A stretch of 64,000 nucleotides of DNA from Prevotella sp. (GTDB taxonomy: Bacteria > Bacteroidota > Bacteroidia > Bacteroidales > Bacteroidaceae): contig JAEEWT010000010.1 in NCBI GenBank assembly GCA_016287755.1, positions 62,001 through 126,000 of the forward strand. Reading direction: 5' to 3'. Below, one piece after another: positions 26,316 through 38,510 of this stretch. The position numbers were made by a program, and so were the translations under genes. The notes under the pieces are model-generated. The model did no database searches. It saw only the letters and a list, made by a program, of their open reading frames with translations, and was not told the DNA's origin. How positions within the stretch are numbered: position 1 is the first letter of the stretch; every line of letters starts with the position of its first letter.

Positions 26316-27047
26316 ATGGGAAGAGCATTTGAATATCGCAAAGCAGCGAAATTAAAGAGATGGGGCCACATGGCCAAGACTTTCACAAAGATTGGAAAGC
26401 AGATTGCAATCGCAGTAAAGGCTGGCGGTCCTGATCCTGACATGAATCCTACTCTTCGTGCTATCATCGCGAATGCCAAGCGCGAGAACATGCCGAAGGA
26501 CAATATCGAGCGTGCCATCAAGAATGCGATGGGTAAGGACCAGAGCGATTACAAGGAAGTAACGTATGAGGGATACGGTCCTCATGGAATCGCCATCTTC
26601 GTAGAGACACTGACCGACAACACCACTCGTACGGTGGGTGATGTGCGTTCAGTATTCAACAAGTTCAACGGTAACCTGGGTACTCAGGGCAGTCTGGCAT
26701 TCCTCTTCGACCACAAGGCAGTGTTCACCTTCAAGAAGAAGGATGATCTGGATATGGACGAGCTGATTCTCGACCTGATTGACTATGGTGTGGAGGATGA
26801 GTTTGACGAGGATGAGGAAGAGAACAGCATCACTATCTACGGCGACCCGCAGAGCTTCAGCGCTATCCAGAAACATCTGGAGGAGAACGGCTTCGAGGTG
26901 ACGGGTGCTGAGTTCACCCGCATCCCCAACGACTTGAAGGATGTGACTGCCGAGCAGCGTGAGACCATTGATAAGATGGTGGAGCGCCTGGAGGACTTCG
27001 ATGATGTGCAGACGGTTTACACGAACATGAAACCGGAGGAGGTTTAA
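26316..27047 (+). CDS. YebC/PmpR-family protein
   Basis: The 243-residue protein is a YebC-family member: MGRAFEYRKAAKLKRWG at the N-terminus, then NMPKDNIERAIKNAMGKD, YEGYGPHGIAIFVE and TDNTTRTVGDVRSVFNKFNGNLG. Members have been described as DNA-binding regulators and, more recently, as translation factors for proline-rich stretches, so the role is not settled. The upstream 35-base gap after pheT is an A/T-rich run of ATTATGAATTA-type repeats. The stop overlaps the start of the next gene (TAATG). Confidence 0.93.
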   Translation: MGRAFEYRKAAKLKRWGHMAKTFTKIGKQIAIAVKAGGPDPDMNPTLRAIIANAKRENMPKDNIERAIKNAMGKDQSDYKEVTYEGYGPHGIAIFVETLTDNTTRTVGDVRSVFNKFNGNLGTQGSLAFLFDHKAVFTFKKKDDLDMDELILDLIDYGVEDEFDEDEEENSITIYGDPQSFSAIQKHLEENGFEVTGAEFTRIPNDLKDVTAEQRETIDKMVERLEDFDDVQTVYTNMKPEEV

Positions 27048-27295
27048 TGAAGCACATCGTTTATCAAACCTCTGGTACCTGCTCCCAACAGATCGACCTC
27101 GACATCGACGACGAGAACCGCGTGAGGAATGTGCAATTCCTGGGGGGCTGCAACGGAAACCTGCAGGGAGTATCTCGCCTTGTTGAAGGAATGAAGGTGG
27201 AAGAGGTGAAGGAACGTCTTGGAGGTATTCGCTGCGGATATAAGAATACAAGCTGTCCTGACCAGCTGGTAAGAGCCTTGGAACAGGCAGAATAA
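27047..27295 (+). CDS. TSCPD domain-containing protein (TIGR03905-like)
   Basis: The 82-residue protein has the hallmark CGYKNTSCPDQL near its C-terminus and cysteines GTCS and GGCNGN earlier, as in the TSCPD/TIGR03905 family. The function is unknown; the cysteines suggest metal or cofactor binding. Its ATG overlaps the YebC stop, so they are translationally coupled. A terminator follows immediately. Confidence 0.88.
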   Translation: MKHIVYQTSGTCSQQIDLDIDDENRVRNVQFLGGCNGNLQGVSRLVEGMKVEEVKERLGGIRCGYKNTSCPDQLVRALEQAE

Positions 27296-27300
27296 ACTAT

Positions 27301-27333
27301 AAGGACATGGGTATGGCCCGTGTCCTTTTTCTT
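27301..27333 (+). terminator. Intrinsic terminator after the TSCPD gene
   Basis: AAGGACATGGG and CCCGTGTCCTT arms around TATGG, followed by TTTCTTT. The next gene's ATG (27338) begins only a few bases after it. Confidence 0.8.
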
Positions 27334-27337
27334 TGTT

Positions 27338-28306
27338 ATGGTAAAAACGATTGTCAGATTTCTGAAAAACTGGACGTTACCTGTCTCCATGGGACTGGGA
27401 ACGTTGTTGTATATCCTCTTTGCCTTCACACCGGAACTGGAGGAGGCGAGCAGGTTCTTTGAGCCTATCTTCGATGAGATCCTGCCGCTGTTCATGTTCC
27501 TGATTCTGTTCGTGACGTTCTGTAAGGTGGATTTCCATCAGATGCGTCTGGAACCATGGCATTTCTGGATCTCACTGTTTCAGATACTCTTCGTGCTGAT
27601 CATCGTCGGCATCATCTTGTTTGCCACTGATCCCAATGATACGAATACGAAGATCATGTGGGAGGGAATCCTATGCTGCGTCATCGCTCCTTGTGCAGCA
27701 GCTGCCGCCGTTGTCACGACGAAGCTGGGAGGGAACCTGAATTCCATGACTACCTTCACCTTCCTGTCGAACTTCGTTACGGCACTGATGATTCCCATTG
27801 TATTCCCCTTGGTGGAGAAGAGCGCACATATCTCGTTCCTCACTGCCTTCTGGATCATTCTCCAACGAGTGGCGCTCATCCTGGTGGTGCCTCTCCTTAT
27901 GGGATGGTTCGTCAAACACCACATGCACAGACTCCATCGGCGCATCATCAGTATTCCTGATCTGGGTTTCTACTTCTGGGGTATCTCCTTGGCTATTGTA
28001 ACGGGAACGACCGTGAAGAATATCGTGAACAGTCATTCGCCAGTCATCTTACTGTTACTGATTGCTGCTGTTTCTCTTTTACTCTGTTTCGTGCAGTTTA
28101 TGGTGGGCAAATATGTTGGGCGTTTCTTTCATTCAACCATCGAGGCCGGTCAGGCGTTAGGACAGAAGAATACGGCTTTTGCCATCTGGATTGCCTATAC
28201 CTATCTGAACCCCGTGGCATCGGTAGGACCGGGGTGCTATATTCTCTGGCAGAATATCGTAAATAGCTGGGAGCTATGGCAGCAGAGAAGAAAAAATGGA
28301 AAATAA
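27338..28306 (+). CDS. BASS-family (bile acid:sodium symporter-like) transporter
   Basis: The 322-residue membrane protein has about nine to ten hydrophobic helices. It contains CVIAPCAAAAAVVTTKLGG and, near the end, LGQKNTAFAIWIAYTYLNP, both matching the BASS (TC 2.A.28) core where sodium and substrate bind. Bacterial members carry organic anions; the substrate cannot be assigned. The frame is open 6 codons upstream (27320), but those codons fall in the terminator, so the ATG at 27338 is preferred. No promoter was found between the terminator and the gene, so expression may rely on read-through. Confidence 0.85.
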   Translation: MVKTIVRFLKNWTLPVSMGLGTLLYILFAFTPELEEASRFFEPIFDEILPLFMFLILFVTFCKVDFHQMRLEPWHFWISLFQILFVLIIVGIILFATDPNDTNTKIMWEGILCCVIAPCAAAAAVVTTKLGGNLNSMTTFTFLSNFVTALMIPIVFPLVEKSAHISFLTAFWIILQRVALILVVPLLMGWFVKHHMHRLHRRIISIPDLGFYFWGISLAIVTGTTVKNIVNSHSPVILLLLIAAVSLLLCFVQFMVGKYVGRFFHSTIEAGQALGQKNTAFAIWIAYTYLNPVASVGPGCYILWQNIVNSWELWQQRRKNGK

Positions 28307-28320
28307 AATCCATTATATTT

Positions 28321-28351
28321 TTTGCTCTTATCTCCTTTTTTCGTACCTTTG
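28321..28351 (+). promoter_or_regulatory. Promoter of the PurF-like gene
   Basis: TTTG (28321-28324), 19-base spacer, TACCTTTG (28344-28351), 26 bases before the ATG at 28378. Exact consensus. Confidence 0.75.
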
Positions 28352-28377
28352 CACTCTCAAAAGATTAATATACACAT

Positions 28378-29805
28378 ATGGGTGGTTTTTTCGGGACAAT
28401 ATCGGTGAAGGATTGCGTAAACGATTTGTTTTACGGAACCGATTATAATTCGCATTTAGGAACAAAACGTGCTGGTCTTGTAACCTTCGACCAGGATAAA
28501 GGCTTTTCACGCTCCATTCACAGTCTGGAGAGGGATTACTTCCGTTCACGTTTTGAGAAGGAACTGGATGACTTTACCGGTAATAGCGGTATTGGTGTCA
28601 TCAGTGATACAGATCCCCAACCCATATTGATCAATTCACATCTCGGTAGATATGCTGTGGTGACCGTTGCGAAGGTGAACAACCTTCGTGAGATTGCCCA
28701 GGAACTGATGGAAAAACGCATGCATCTCAGTGAGATGAGCGCCAACACGATTAACCAGACTGAGCTCATTGCCCTGCTCATCAATATGGGCGATACGTTC
28801 GTGGATGGTATCAACCTGGTCTATCAGAAGGTGAAAGGTTCCTGTTCTATGCTGATCCTCACCGACGATGGTATCATCGCTGCCCGTGATGCGTTAGGAA
28901 GAACCCCGATTGTGATTGGTAAGAAGGAAGATGGTTATGCGGTAACCACCGAAACAACCAGTCTGCCTAACCTTGACTATACACCCGTTCGCGACCTTGG
29001 TCCTGGAGAGATTATCCGTTTACGGGCTGATGGGGTAGAGGTTCTTCAGCAGCCGTTCAAACGTGAACAGATCTGTTCGTTCCTCTGGGTGTACTATGGT
29101 TTCCCCGCCAGTGATTATGAGGGAATCAACACTGAGGATTTCCGTGAGAAGGTTGGAAAGGTGATGGGTGAGGAAGACAGCACCGAGGCCGATTGTGTCT
29201 GCGGTATTCCCGACAGTGGTGTAGGAACTGCTTTAGGATATGCGGTGGGTCATAAGATCCCGTATAAGAGAGCCGTTCTGAAATATACGCCTACCTGGCC
29301 ACGTAGCTTTACTCCCGGTAACCAGAGTCGCAGAAACCTTGTGGCGAAGATGAAGCTGATTCCCAACAGGGAGTTGATGCAGGGACAACGTGTGGTCTTC
29401 TGCGACGACTCCATTGTTCGCGGTACGCAGTTGCGTGATAATGTCAAGATGTTTTTCGAGTATGGTGCCAAGGAAGTACATGCCCGCATCTCCTGTCCGC
29501 CATTGGTTTACGGCTGTCCTTTCATCGGGTTTACAGCATCCAAGAGCGACTTGGAACTGATCACCCGTCGTATCATACAGGACTTCGAAGGCGATGCGAA
29601 CAAGAACCTTGACAAATACGCACAGACAGATAGTCCTGAGTACCAGAAGATGGTAGAGGAGATCGGTCGTAGGTTAGGTCTTACCAGTGTGAAATTCAAC
29701 AAGATAGAGAATCTGATTGACGCAATAGGTTTACCCAAGTGCAAGGTCTGCACCCATTGCTTCGACGGTTCCAGCTATTTCTTCCAGGATCAGAAAGGTG
29801 AGTAG
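28378..29805 (+). CDS. PurF-like amidophosphoribosyltransferase homologue lacking the catalytic cysteine
   Basis: Classical PurF starts (after Met removal) with Cys in CGVFG, which hydrolyses glutamine. This 475-residue homologue starts MGGFFG, so the Cys is replaced by Gly. The PRPP loop VVFCDDSIVRGTQ is intact, and the cysteines at the C-terminal CKVCTHCF and the middle (DCVCGIPDSGVG, SCPPLVYGCPF) are compatible with the Fe-S cluster of PurF. The family is a known Bacteroidetes-type variant alongside a normal PurF. It could use free ammonia, act with a partner or do something else. Its last 16 bases overlap the convergent PagL-like gene. Confidence 0.85.
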   Translation: MGGFFGTISVKDCVNDLFYGTDYNSHLGTKRAGLVTFDQDKGFSRSIHSLERDYFRSRFEKELDDFTGNSGIGVISDTDPQPILINSHLGRYAVVTVAKVNNLREIAQELMEKRMHLSEMSANTINQTELIALLINMGDTFVDGINLVYQKVKGSCSMLILTDDGIIAARDALGRTPIVIGKKEDGYAVTTETTSLPNLDYTPVRDLGPGEIIRLRADGVEVLQQPFKREQICSFLWVYYGFPASDYEGINTEDFREKVGKVMGEEDSTEADCVCGIPDSGVGTALGYAVGHKIPYKRAVLKYTPTWPRSFTPGNQSRRNLVAKMKLIPNRELMQGQRVVFCDDSIVRGTQLRDNVKMFFEYGAKEVHARISCPPLVYGCPFIGFTASKSDLELITRRIIQDFEGDANKNLDKYAQTDSPEYQKMVEEIGRRLGLTSVKFNKIENLIDAIGLPKCKVCTHCFDGSSYFFQDQKGE

Positions 29806-31076
29806 TGAAACGATAGGGGGATGCTGATGGTGAACTCGGTAAGGTCGGCCTTAGTGAGATGCGCCTTCACCTGTCCGCCAATCTTGATCTTTGTTCCGGG
29901 AATATTGTAGAAGAGTCCGATTCTTTCATAATAGGGCTTCTCCAGTTCCTTGGCCCATTCACCCATGTTCCGATAAACATAATAGCCTAAGCTCATGGCT
30001 AATGAGAATCGGTGGTAGAAAGCCTCATGGCGGATGCCTATGCCTACTGACCACGGACTGAGTTTGCCTTCGTTTCCTATATAGCTGTTATACTTCTCCA
30101 ACTGTTTATGGTAATTGCCATAACAGATATCTGTACCGATGCCTGAAGCCCATCTGCGGGCATAGCGATACATCAGACCAGTCTGCAACGAATAGGTGAT
30201 ATAGCTCTTAAAGTCGGCCTTGCGGTAACCTTCCTTGTCAGGTGTTATCTCAAATTGTGTGTAGAGCCATTCTTCCAATAGGGTTCTCGTACCTACGGAG
30301 AGGTCGAACTGTAGGTACAGCGGTGAGCCGTATTCCTTAGATGACTTGTTGTTATGACTTAACGCCTGAGCCGTATGATGCTTTTCTGCTTTGTTGTCAT
30401 CATCCCATAACACGAAGGCACCGATATAGGGGGAAAGGAAGTTCGCCCCTTTGTTCGGACGGTTCATGGCGCCGTTGCTGTGATGATAGAACTGAACGCC
30501 GCCAGACAGTCCCCAGTTCTTTCCCACACGATAGCTTGCATTCGCTCCCATTCCGAAGAAGATGTTCCAGCGGGCACCGATCATCTCATTGTCAATACCG
30601 TTCTCCACATTGTATTTCCGATGACTGTAGCCTACACCGAAATCCAGATTATACCCCACCTGCCACCGGTTGTTCTGCCATACAGGACGGTTGAACTGAC
30701 CATACAAGGTGATGATGTTTCCCATCTTCGAATCGTAGTCAACTTCTTCAATGTAGCGCCACGAGTTACTGAGGGGCTTGTGCATGGTGACGCCGTGGTT
30801 CATCTGCCACCGAACACCTACTGAAAGAGCAGGGTATCCGTAGTCTTTGGCGAACGCATCACTGTCCTGAGGGAGTTTCCGGAAGCTCACCTTGGCGTCG
30901 AAGGCCATATTGTTCCTGTCCTTTAACCATTCCGACTGCCACTTGTCGGCCACGAGGGCACGTCCGGGCATGGCGCTCACCTCCAACTTCCAGTGGTGCA
31001 GTGTGTCCAGCTCTTCCGCTTCTGTCAGTAATGGAAGCAACGATAACAATATCCCTATAAACCTTTTCACAATCAA
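29790..31076 (-). CDS. PagL-like lipid A deacylase / acyloxyacyl hydrolase
   Basis: The 428-residue outer-membrane protein has a signal-like start and an 8-strand-like beta-barrel. It contains GGVQFYHHSNGAMNRPNKGANFL spread over one strand, which matches the PagL catalytic His-x-Ser and Asn motifs. PagL removes 3-O-linked acyl chains from lipid A and can change host recognition. The start may be the TTG at 31076 or the GTG at 31070; neither has an upstream ATG. It lies 15 bases downstream of the small secreted protein and its 3' end overlaps the PurF-like gene by 16 bases. Confidence 0.8.
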   Translation of the reverse strand: MIVKRFIGILLSLLPLLTEAEELDTLHHWKLEVSAMPGRALVADKWQSEWLKDRNNMAFDAKVSFRKLPQDSDAFAKDYGYPALSVGVRWQMNHGVTMHKPLSNSWRYIEEVDYDSKMGNIITLYGQFNRPVWQNNRWQVGYNLDFGVGYSHRKYNVENGIDNEMIGARWNIFFGMGANASYRVGKNWGLSGGVQFYHHSNGAMNRPNKGANFLSPYIGAFVLWDDDNKAEKHHTAQALSHNNKSSKEYGSPLYLQFDLSVGTRTLLEEWLYTQFEITPDKEGYRKADFKSYITYSLQTGLMYRYARRWASGIGTDICYGNYHKQLEKYNSYIGNEGKLSPWSVGIGIRHEAFYHRFSLAMSLGYYVYRNMGEWAKELEKPYYERIGLFYNIPGTKIKIGGQVKAHLTKADLTEFTISIPLSFHYSPF

Positions 31077-31091
31077 TCCCGGTGAAACGTT

Positions 31092-31520
31092 CTATTTTCT
31101 CTTGAACACTACCTTCGAGGGAATCTTGTGCCATTTCTGACCCACGGGGAACTTCAAGGTACTTCCAGACTGGTGTTTATAAGTATAGGAACCGTCTTTC
31201 TCATAGGTCAGCGTGGCAGAAACATCCTCACTACCGTAGTTGTTGATCATCTCGATATGCGCCGTATGACCCTTCACCTCAGAGGTGACGATGGTCCAAA
31301 CGTGTTCAGTACCGGTACAGCCCATGTATCCATCCACTTTTCCGAAGATGTCCTGCTGCGGAACGGTCACGTTCTTATCCACAAGGTTCATCACGATATA
31401 TACCTTGAGTTCATCGTTATAGATTTTACCGATAAAGGTTGAATCCGGTCTGTCTTGCGCATAACCGCCTAATGTAACCAGCATCAACAAAACCAGTATG
31501 AGTATGCATTTCTTATTCAT
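31092..31520 (-). CDS. Secreted protein of unknown function
   Basis: The 142-residue protein has a signal peptide (about 1-21, ending GYAQ) followed by a beta-rich body (FIGKIYNDELKVYIVMNLVD, TLTYEKDGSYTYKHQSGSTL), reminiscent of lipocalin-like calycin proteins. No conserved catalytic residue stands out. The frame extends to 31562, but the signal peptide and a minus-strand TATCTTTG support 31520. It is probably cotranscribed with the PagL-like gene. Confidence 0.75.
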   Translation of the reverse strand: MNKKCILILVLLMLVTLGGYAQDRPDSTFIGKIYNDELKVYIVMNLVDKNVTVPQQDIFGKVDGYMGCTGTEHVWTIVTSEVKGHTAHIEMINNYGSEDVSATLTYEKDGSYTYKHQSGSTLKFPVGQKWHKIPSKVVFKRK

Positions 31521-31606
31521 CTTGTCAAGATTTATAAATCCGGTTGCAAAGATAACTAACATTAATCAAGAAATCAAGGATTTACGGGAAAAAGTGATGT
31601 TTATAG

Positions 31607-31637
31607 TTGGTAATAAGGGATTTTTATGTTATCTTTG
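31607..31637 (+). promoter_or_regulatory. Promoter of the glycogen synthase gene
   Basis: TTGG (31607-31610), 19-base spacer, TATCTTTG (31630-31637), 22 bases before the ATG at 31659. An in-frame ATG at 31626 lies upstream of the -7 element and so cannot be the main start. Confidence 0.65.
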
Positions 31638-31658
31638 CAGGCGTTATATTTGTACAGA

Positions 31659-33320
31659 ATGACTAAAGGAGTATTAGCTCCCGACTACGTTTTTGAATCA
31701 AGTTGGGAAGTTTGCAATAAGGTTGGCGGTATATATACGGTTCTTTCAACAAGAGCTAAGACGCTTCAGGAGATGATGAACGACAGGATTATCTTCATTG
31801 GTCCCGATTGTTGGGGCGAGAAGAACTGTCCTTATTTCACCGAGGATGCTGACTTGTATCCGGATTGGAAAGCTGAAGCTGGTCAGCAAGGACTGAAAGT
31901 GAAGGTAGGCCGCTGGAACATACCTGGCAATCCTATTGCCATTCTCGTAGATTTCACTCCGTATTTTGCTCAGAAAGACCAGATCTATACTTGGTTGTGG
32001 GAAAACTATCAGGTGGATTCCCTCCATGCCTATGGCGATTACGACGAGGCATCGATGTTCTCCTATGCTGCCGCTTTGGTGGTGGAGAGCTTCTATAAGC
32101 ATTATCTGGGTGCTTCGAAGAAGGTGGTCTATCATGGCAATGAATGGATGACGGGCTTAGGCGTTCTGTACATCAACAAGCATCTTCCTGAGGTAGGAAC
32201 CGTGTTCACCACCCATGCTACCAGCATTGGCAGGAGTATTGCAGGCAACAACAAACCGCTGTACGACTACCTTTTTGCGTATAATGGCGACCAGATGTCA
32301 TGGGAGCTGAACATGCAGAGCAAGCATTCCATTGAGAAGCAGACTGCCCATTACGTGGATTGCTTCACCACGGTGAGTGATATCACGGCCAACGAGTGTA
32401 AGGAATTGCTCGACCGTCCTGTGGATTTTGTTCTGCCCAATGGTTTCGACGATAGTTTCGTACCGAAGGGAGCTACGTTTACCCAGAAGCGGAAGGCCGC
32501 AAGGAAGCGTCTGCTGGATGTGGCTAACGCCTTGTTAGGTACGCAGTTGGATGATGATACTTTAATCGTTTCTACAAGTGGTCGTTACGAGTTCCGCAAC
32601 AAGGGTGTGGATGTGTATATAGAAGCCATGAACCGTTTGTTGCGTGACAAGGAGTTGAAGAAACAGGTGGTAGCTTTCATCGAGGTGCCCGGTTGGGTAG
32701 GGGAGCCTCGACAGGATCTGGTGGAACGTCTTAACAGCGGAAAATCGTACGACACACCGCTGCCCGTACCTGAGATTACCCATTGGCTGCATAACATGAC
32801 GCATGATAATGTGCTGGGTATGCTGAAGTTCCTCGATATGCACAACCTGCCTGAAGACAAGGTGAAGCTGATCTTCCTGCCCTGTTACTTAACGGGCGAC
32901 GATGGTGTACTGAACCTCTCGTATTATGATCTGGTATTGGGTAACGACCTGTGCATCTATCCTTCGTACTATGAGCCTTGGGGATATACACCGCTGGAGG
33001 CCATCGCCTTCAAAGTACCTTGTATCACTACCGATCTCGCAGGCTTCGGTCTGTGGGCCAACAGCGTGAAAGGCGGATACAGCGAACTGGAAGATGGTGT
33101 GAAGGTGATTCATCGCACGGATTACAACTACTCTGAGGTGGCCGATGAAATCAAGGATACCGTGGCTCTCTATTCATCAATGAGCAAGAAGAATGTGGAG
33201 AAGTCGCGCAGCAACGCCGCCAAACTGTCGAAGTTAGCCCTGTGGAGTCATTTCATCGTGTATTACCAGCAGGCATACGATTTCGCTTTGCGAAAGGCAG
33301 AAGAGCGGAAGCAGAAATAA
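31659..33320 (+). CDS. Glycogen synthase, GT3 (eukaryotic-type)
   Basis: The 553-residue protein resembles the GT3 glycogen synthases of eukaryotes and Bacteroidetes, which polymerise UDP-glucose into alpha-1,4-glucan. The N-terminus has the sugar-nucleotide loop EVCNKVGGIYTVLS, then VVYHGNEWMTGLG, TTHATSIGRSIAGNN and, C-terminal, YPSYYEPWGYTPLEAIAF. The frame is open upstream to 31626; the ATG at 31659 is preferred because of the promoter. It is followed after 58 bases by an alpha-glucan phosphorylase, giving a synthesis/degradation pair. Confidence 0.93.
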   Translation: MTKGVLAPDYVFESSWEVCNKVGGIYTVLSTRAKTLQEMMNDRIIFIGPDCWGEKNCPYFTEDADLYPDWKAEAGQQGLKVKVGRWNIPGNPIAILVDFTPYFAQKDQIYTWLWENYQVDSLHAYGDYDEASMFSYAAALVVESFYKHYLGASKKVVYHGNEWMTGLGVLYINKHLPEVGTVFTTHATSIGRSIAGNNKPLYDYLFAYNGDQMSWELNMQSKHSIEKQTAHYVDCFTTVSDITANECKELLDRPVDFVLPNGFDDSFVPKGATFTQKRKAARKRLLDVANALLGTQLDDDTLIVSTSGRYEFRNKGVDVYIEAMNRLLRDKELKKQVVAFIEVPGWVGEPRQDLVERLNSGKSYDTPLPVPEITHWLHNMTHDNVLGMLKFLDMHNLPEDKVKLIFLPCYLTGDDGVLNLSYYDLVLGNDLCIYPSYYEPWGYTPLEAIAFKVPCITTDLAGFGLWANSVKGGYSELEDGVKVIHRTDYNYSEVADEIKDTVALYSSMSKKNVEKSRSNAAKLSKLALWSHFIVYYQQAYDFALRKAEERKQK

Positions 33321-33378
33321 TGAATCTTATATAATAATATAATAGGTATAGAATCAAAAAAGCAATAACAAAGAGAAT

Positions 33379-35940
33379 ATGAAAATTAAAGCAGATTATT
33401 CCAATACTCCTCTATGGAAGGAGTTTGCCGTGAAGTCGAGTCTTCCCGAAGAACTGAAGTGTCTTGACGTACTGGCACATAATATGTGGTGGGCATGGAA
33501 CTACGAGGCTCGTGAACTGTGGCGCAGTCTTGACGAGGACCTGTACGAAGAGGTGAACCATAATCCTGTTCTCCTGCTCGAGCGTCTGAGCTATCACCGC
33601 AAGGAAGAGATTGTTAAGGACAAGAAGATCATGAAGAATGTGAAGAGTGTTTGTAAGCTCTTCAAGGATTATATGGATGTGAAGCCCAACAGCAAACGCC
33701 CGTCGGTGGCCTACTTCTGTATGGAGTACGGTATCAACCAGGTGCTGAAGATCTATTCAGGCGGTCTGGGTATGCTGGCAGGTGACTACCTGAAGGAGGC
33801 ATCCGACAGTAATGTGGATATGTGTGCTGTGGGTTTCCTCTATCGCTATGGCTATTTCACACAGAGTCTGAGCATGGACGGTCAGCAGATTGCCAACTAC
33901 GAGGCTCAGAACTTCAACTCACTGCCCATCGAGCGTCAGCTGGATGCTGAAGGTAATCCCTTGGTGGTGGATGTTCCCTATATGAACTACCAGGTGCATG
34001 CTTATGTATGGCGTGTCAACGTGGGTCGTATCCCCCTGTATCTGCTGGATACCGACAATGATATGAACTCCGAGTTCGACAAGTCGATTACCCACGCACT
34101 CTATGGTGGCGACTGGGAGAACCGTCTGAAGCAGGAGATTCTCTTGGGTATCGGCGGTATGCTCTTGTTGAAGAAGCTGGGCATCAAGAAGGATATCTAC
34201 CATTGCAACGAGGGACACGCTGCCCTTTGTAACCTGCAGCGTCTGTGCGACTACATCCAGGATGGTCTGACATTCAACCAGGCCATTGAGCTGGTACGTG
34301 CAAGTGGTCTTTACACTTGTCATACACCTGTTCCTGCCGGACACGACTACTTTGACGAGAGCTTGTTTGGTAAGTACATGAGCGGCTATCCCGCATTACT
34401 GGGTATCTCATGGGATGAGTTCATCGGTATGGGACGTACCAACCCCGGTGATCACTCTGAGAAATTCTCCATGTCAACCTTCGCCATCAACACCTGTCAG
34501 GAAGTGAACGGTGTGAGTAAGCTGCACGGATGGGTGAGTCAGAAGATGTTCGCTCCCATCTGGAAGGGCTACTTCCCCGAAGAGAACAGTGTGGGTTATG
34601 TCACCAACGGTGTGCACTTCCCCTCATGGGCTGCTTCGGAGTGGCGCCACCTGTACGCTAAGTACTTCGATAAGAACCACATGAACGACCAGAGTAATGA
34701 GGAGATCTGGCATGCAATCTATAACGTGGACGATGAGGAGATCTGGGCCACCCGTATGGCACTGAAGAACAAGCTCACCGATTATATCCGCACGAAGTTC
34801 CGTGAGAACTGGCTGAAGAACCAGGGTGATCCTTCACGTGTGCTCTCTCTGCTGCAGAAGATCAACCCCAACGCCCTGATGATCGGCTTCTGCCGTCGTT
34901 TCGCTACCTATAAGCGAGCTCATCTGCTGTTCACCGATCTCGACCGTCTGTCAAAGATCGTCAATGATCCTGAGCATCCCGTACAGTTCCTCTTCGCCGG
35001 AAAGGCACATCCTGCCGACGGTGCCGGACAGGGCTTGATCAAGATGATCTATGAGATCAGTCAGCGTCCAGAGTTCCTCGGTAAGATTATCTTCCTTGAA
35101 GACTACGACTTCCGCTTGGCTCGTCGTCTGGTATCGGGTGTGGATATCTGGATGAATACACCGACCCGTCCGCTCGAGGCTTCCGGTACATCTGGTGAGA
35201 AGGCCGAGATGAACGGTGTTGTCAACCTCTCCGTACTCGATGGTTGGTGGCTCGAGGGCTATCGCGAGGGTGCCGGATGGGCATTGACAGAGAAGCGTAC
35301 CTATAAGAATCAGGAGTATCAGGACCGTCTTGATGCTGCTACTATCTACGGATTGCTCGAGAATGAGATCATCCCGCTGTACTACGCCAAGAACGAGAAG
35401 GGCTACAGCGAGGGCTGGATCAAGGTCATCAAGAACTCCATCGCTACGATTGCTCCGCACTATACCATGAAGCGTCAGTTGGATGACTACTACGAGAAGT
35501 TCTACAACAAAGAGGCCAAGCGCTTTGCTGAGCTCTCTGCCGACGACAACCGTCTGGCCAAGGAGATTGCTCAGTGGAAGGAGACCGTGGCTGAGCGTTG
35601 GGATTCCATCAATGTAGTGAGCAAGGAAAGCGATATTCCTGTTGAGGGTCCGGTAAGCGGCGTTCCTTATACCATCCGGTTCGTCATCGACGAGCAGGGC
35701 TTGAACGATGCCATCGGACTGGAGTTGGTAACTGTGAAGACCAACAAGGATGGGGAAGATTCCATCGGAGCCATCCGTCCGTTCAAGGTAACGAAAGTAG
35801 AAGGCAACCTCTATACCTTTGAGTGCGACATTCAGTCGGCTCATGCAGGTTCATACAAGGCTGCCGTACGTATGTTCCCGAAGAATGACAAGCTTCCACA
35901 CCGTCAGGATTTCGCCTACGTGAAGTGGTTGGAGTACTAA
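33379..35940 (+). CDS. glgP: Alpha-glucan (glycogen) phosphorylase, GT35
   Basis: The 853-residue enzyme releases glucose-1-phosphate from alpha-1,4-glucan. It has the short N-terminal form typical of bacterial TIGR02094-type phosphorylases. Motifs include [32 protein letters not shown] and the PLP-lysine region [21 protein letters not shown], followed by [10 protein letters not shown]-terminal beta extension follows the catalytic core. It lies 58 bases downstream of glycogen synthase and ends in a terminator; both genes would control glycogen turnover. Confidence 0.93.
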   Translation: MKIKADYSNTPLWKEFAVKSSLPEELKCLDVLAHNMWWAWNYEARELWRSLDEDLYEEVNHNPVLLLERLSYHRKEEIVKDKKIMKNVKSVCKLFKDYMDVKPNSKRPSVAYFCMEYGINQVLKIYSGGLGMLAGDYLKEASDSNVDMCAVGFLYRYGYFTQSLSMDGQQIANYEAQNFNSLPIERQLDAEGNPLVVDVPYMNYQVHAYVWRVNVGRIPLYLLDTDNDMNSEFDKSITHALYGGDWENRLKQEILLGIGGMLLLKKLGIKKDIYHCNEGHAALCNLQRLCDYIQDGLTFNQAIELVRASGLYTCHTPVPAGHDYFDESLFGKYMSGYPALLGISWDEFIGMGRTNPGDHSEKFSMSTFAINTCQEVNGVSKLHGWVSQKMFAPIWKGYFPEENSVGYVTNGVHFPSWAASEWRHLYAKYFDKNHMNDQSNEEIWHAIYNVDDEEIWATRMALKNKLTDYIRTKFRENWLKNQGDPSRVLSLLQKINPNALMIGFCRRFATYKRAHLLFTDLDRLSKIVNDPEHPVQFLFAGKAHPADGAGQGLIKMIYEISQRPEFLGKIIFLEDYDFRLARRLVSGVDIWMNTPTRPLEASGTSGEKAEMNGVVNLSVLDGWWLEGYREGAGWALTEKRTYKNQEYQDRLDAATIYGLLENEIIPLYYAKNEKGYSEGWIKVIKNSIATIAPHYTMKRQLDDYYEKFYNKEAKRFAELSADDNRLAKEIAQWKETVAERWDSINVVSKESDIPVEGPVSGVPYTIRFVIDEQGLNDAIGLELVTVKTNKDGEDSIGAIRPFKVTKVEGNLYTFECDIQSAHAGSYKAAVRMFPKNDKLPHRQDFAYVKWLEY

Positions 35941-35994
35941 AATAATACACCAATTTGTATCAATTAGTTTCCTTGTTGTTTCTTTTATATAAGA

Positions 35995-36031
35995 AATGCC
36001 AGTACATTTTGTGCTGGCATTCTTTTTTTTT
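35995..36031 (+). terminator. Intrinsic terminator after the phosphorylase
   Basis: AATGCCAG (35995-36002) and CTGGCATT (36014-36021) arms, followed by a T-run of nine bases. The loop contains the TTTG that serves as -33 box for the downstream xylanase promoter. Confidence 0.8.
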
Positions 36032-36040
36032 GTATCTTTG
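36008..36040 (+). promoter_or_regulatory. Promoter of the GH10-CE1 gene
   Basis: TTTG (36008-36011), 21-base spacer, TATCTTTG (36033-36040). The leader to the ATG at 36111 is about 65 bases, and the -33 box falls in the terminator loop of the upstream gene. Confidence 0.6.
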
Positions 36041-36077
36041 CGAATAATTCGCAGATAAACCTACTGAATGATCATAA

Positions 36078-38450
<2,373 letters not shown>

Positions 38451-38472
38451 ACAATAGTACTATCTATACTTT

Positions 38473-38506
38473 AAGAAGTTCGCCCAACCAGGCGAACTTC
38501 TTTTTT
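38473..38506 (+). terminator. Strong intrinsic terminator after the GH10-CE1 gene
   Basis: GAAGTTCGCC (38475-38484) and GGCGAACTTC (38491-38500) arms around CAACCA, followed by six T. It separates the xylanase gene from the repeat-rich island. Confidence 0.9.
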
Positions 38507-38510
38507 CTCT

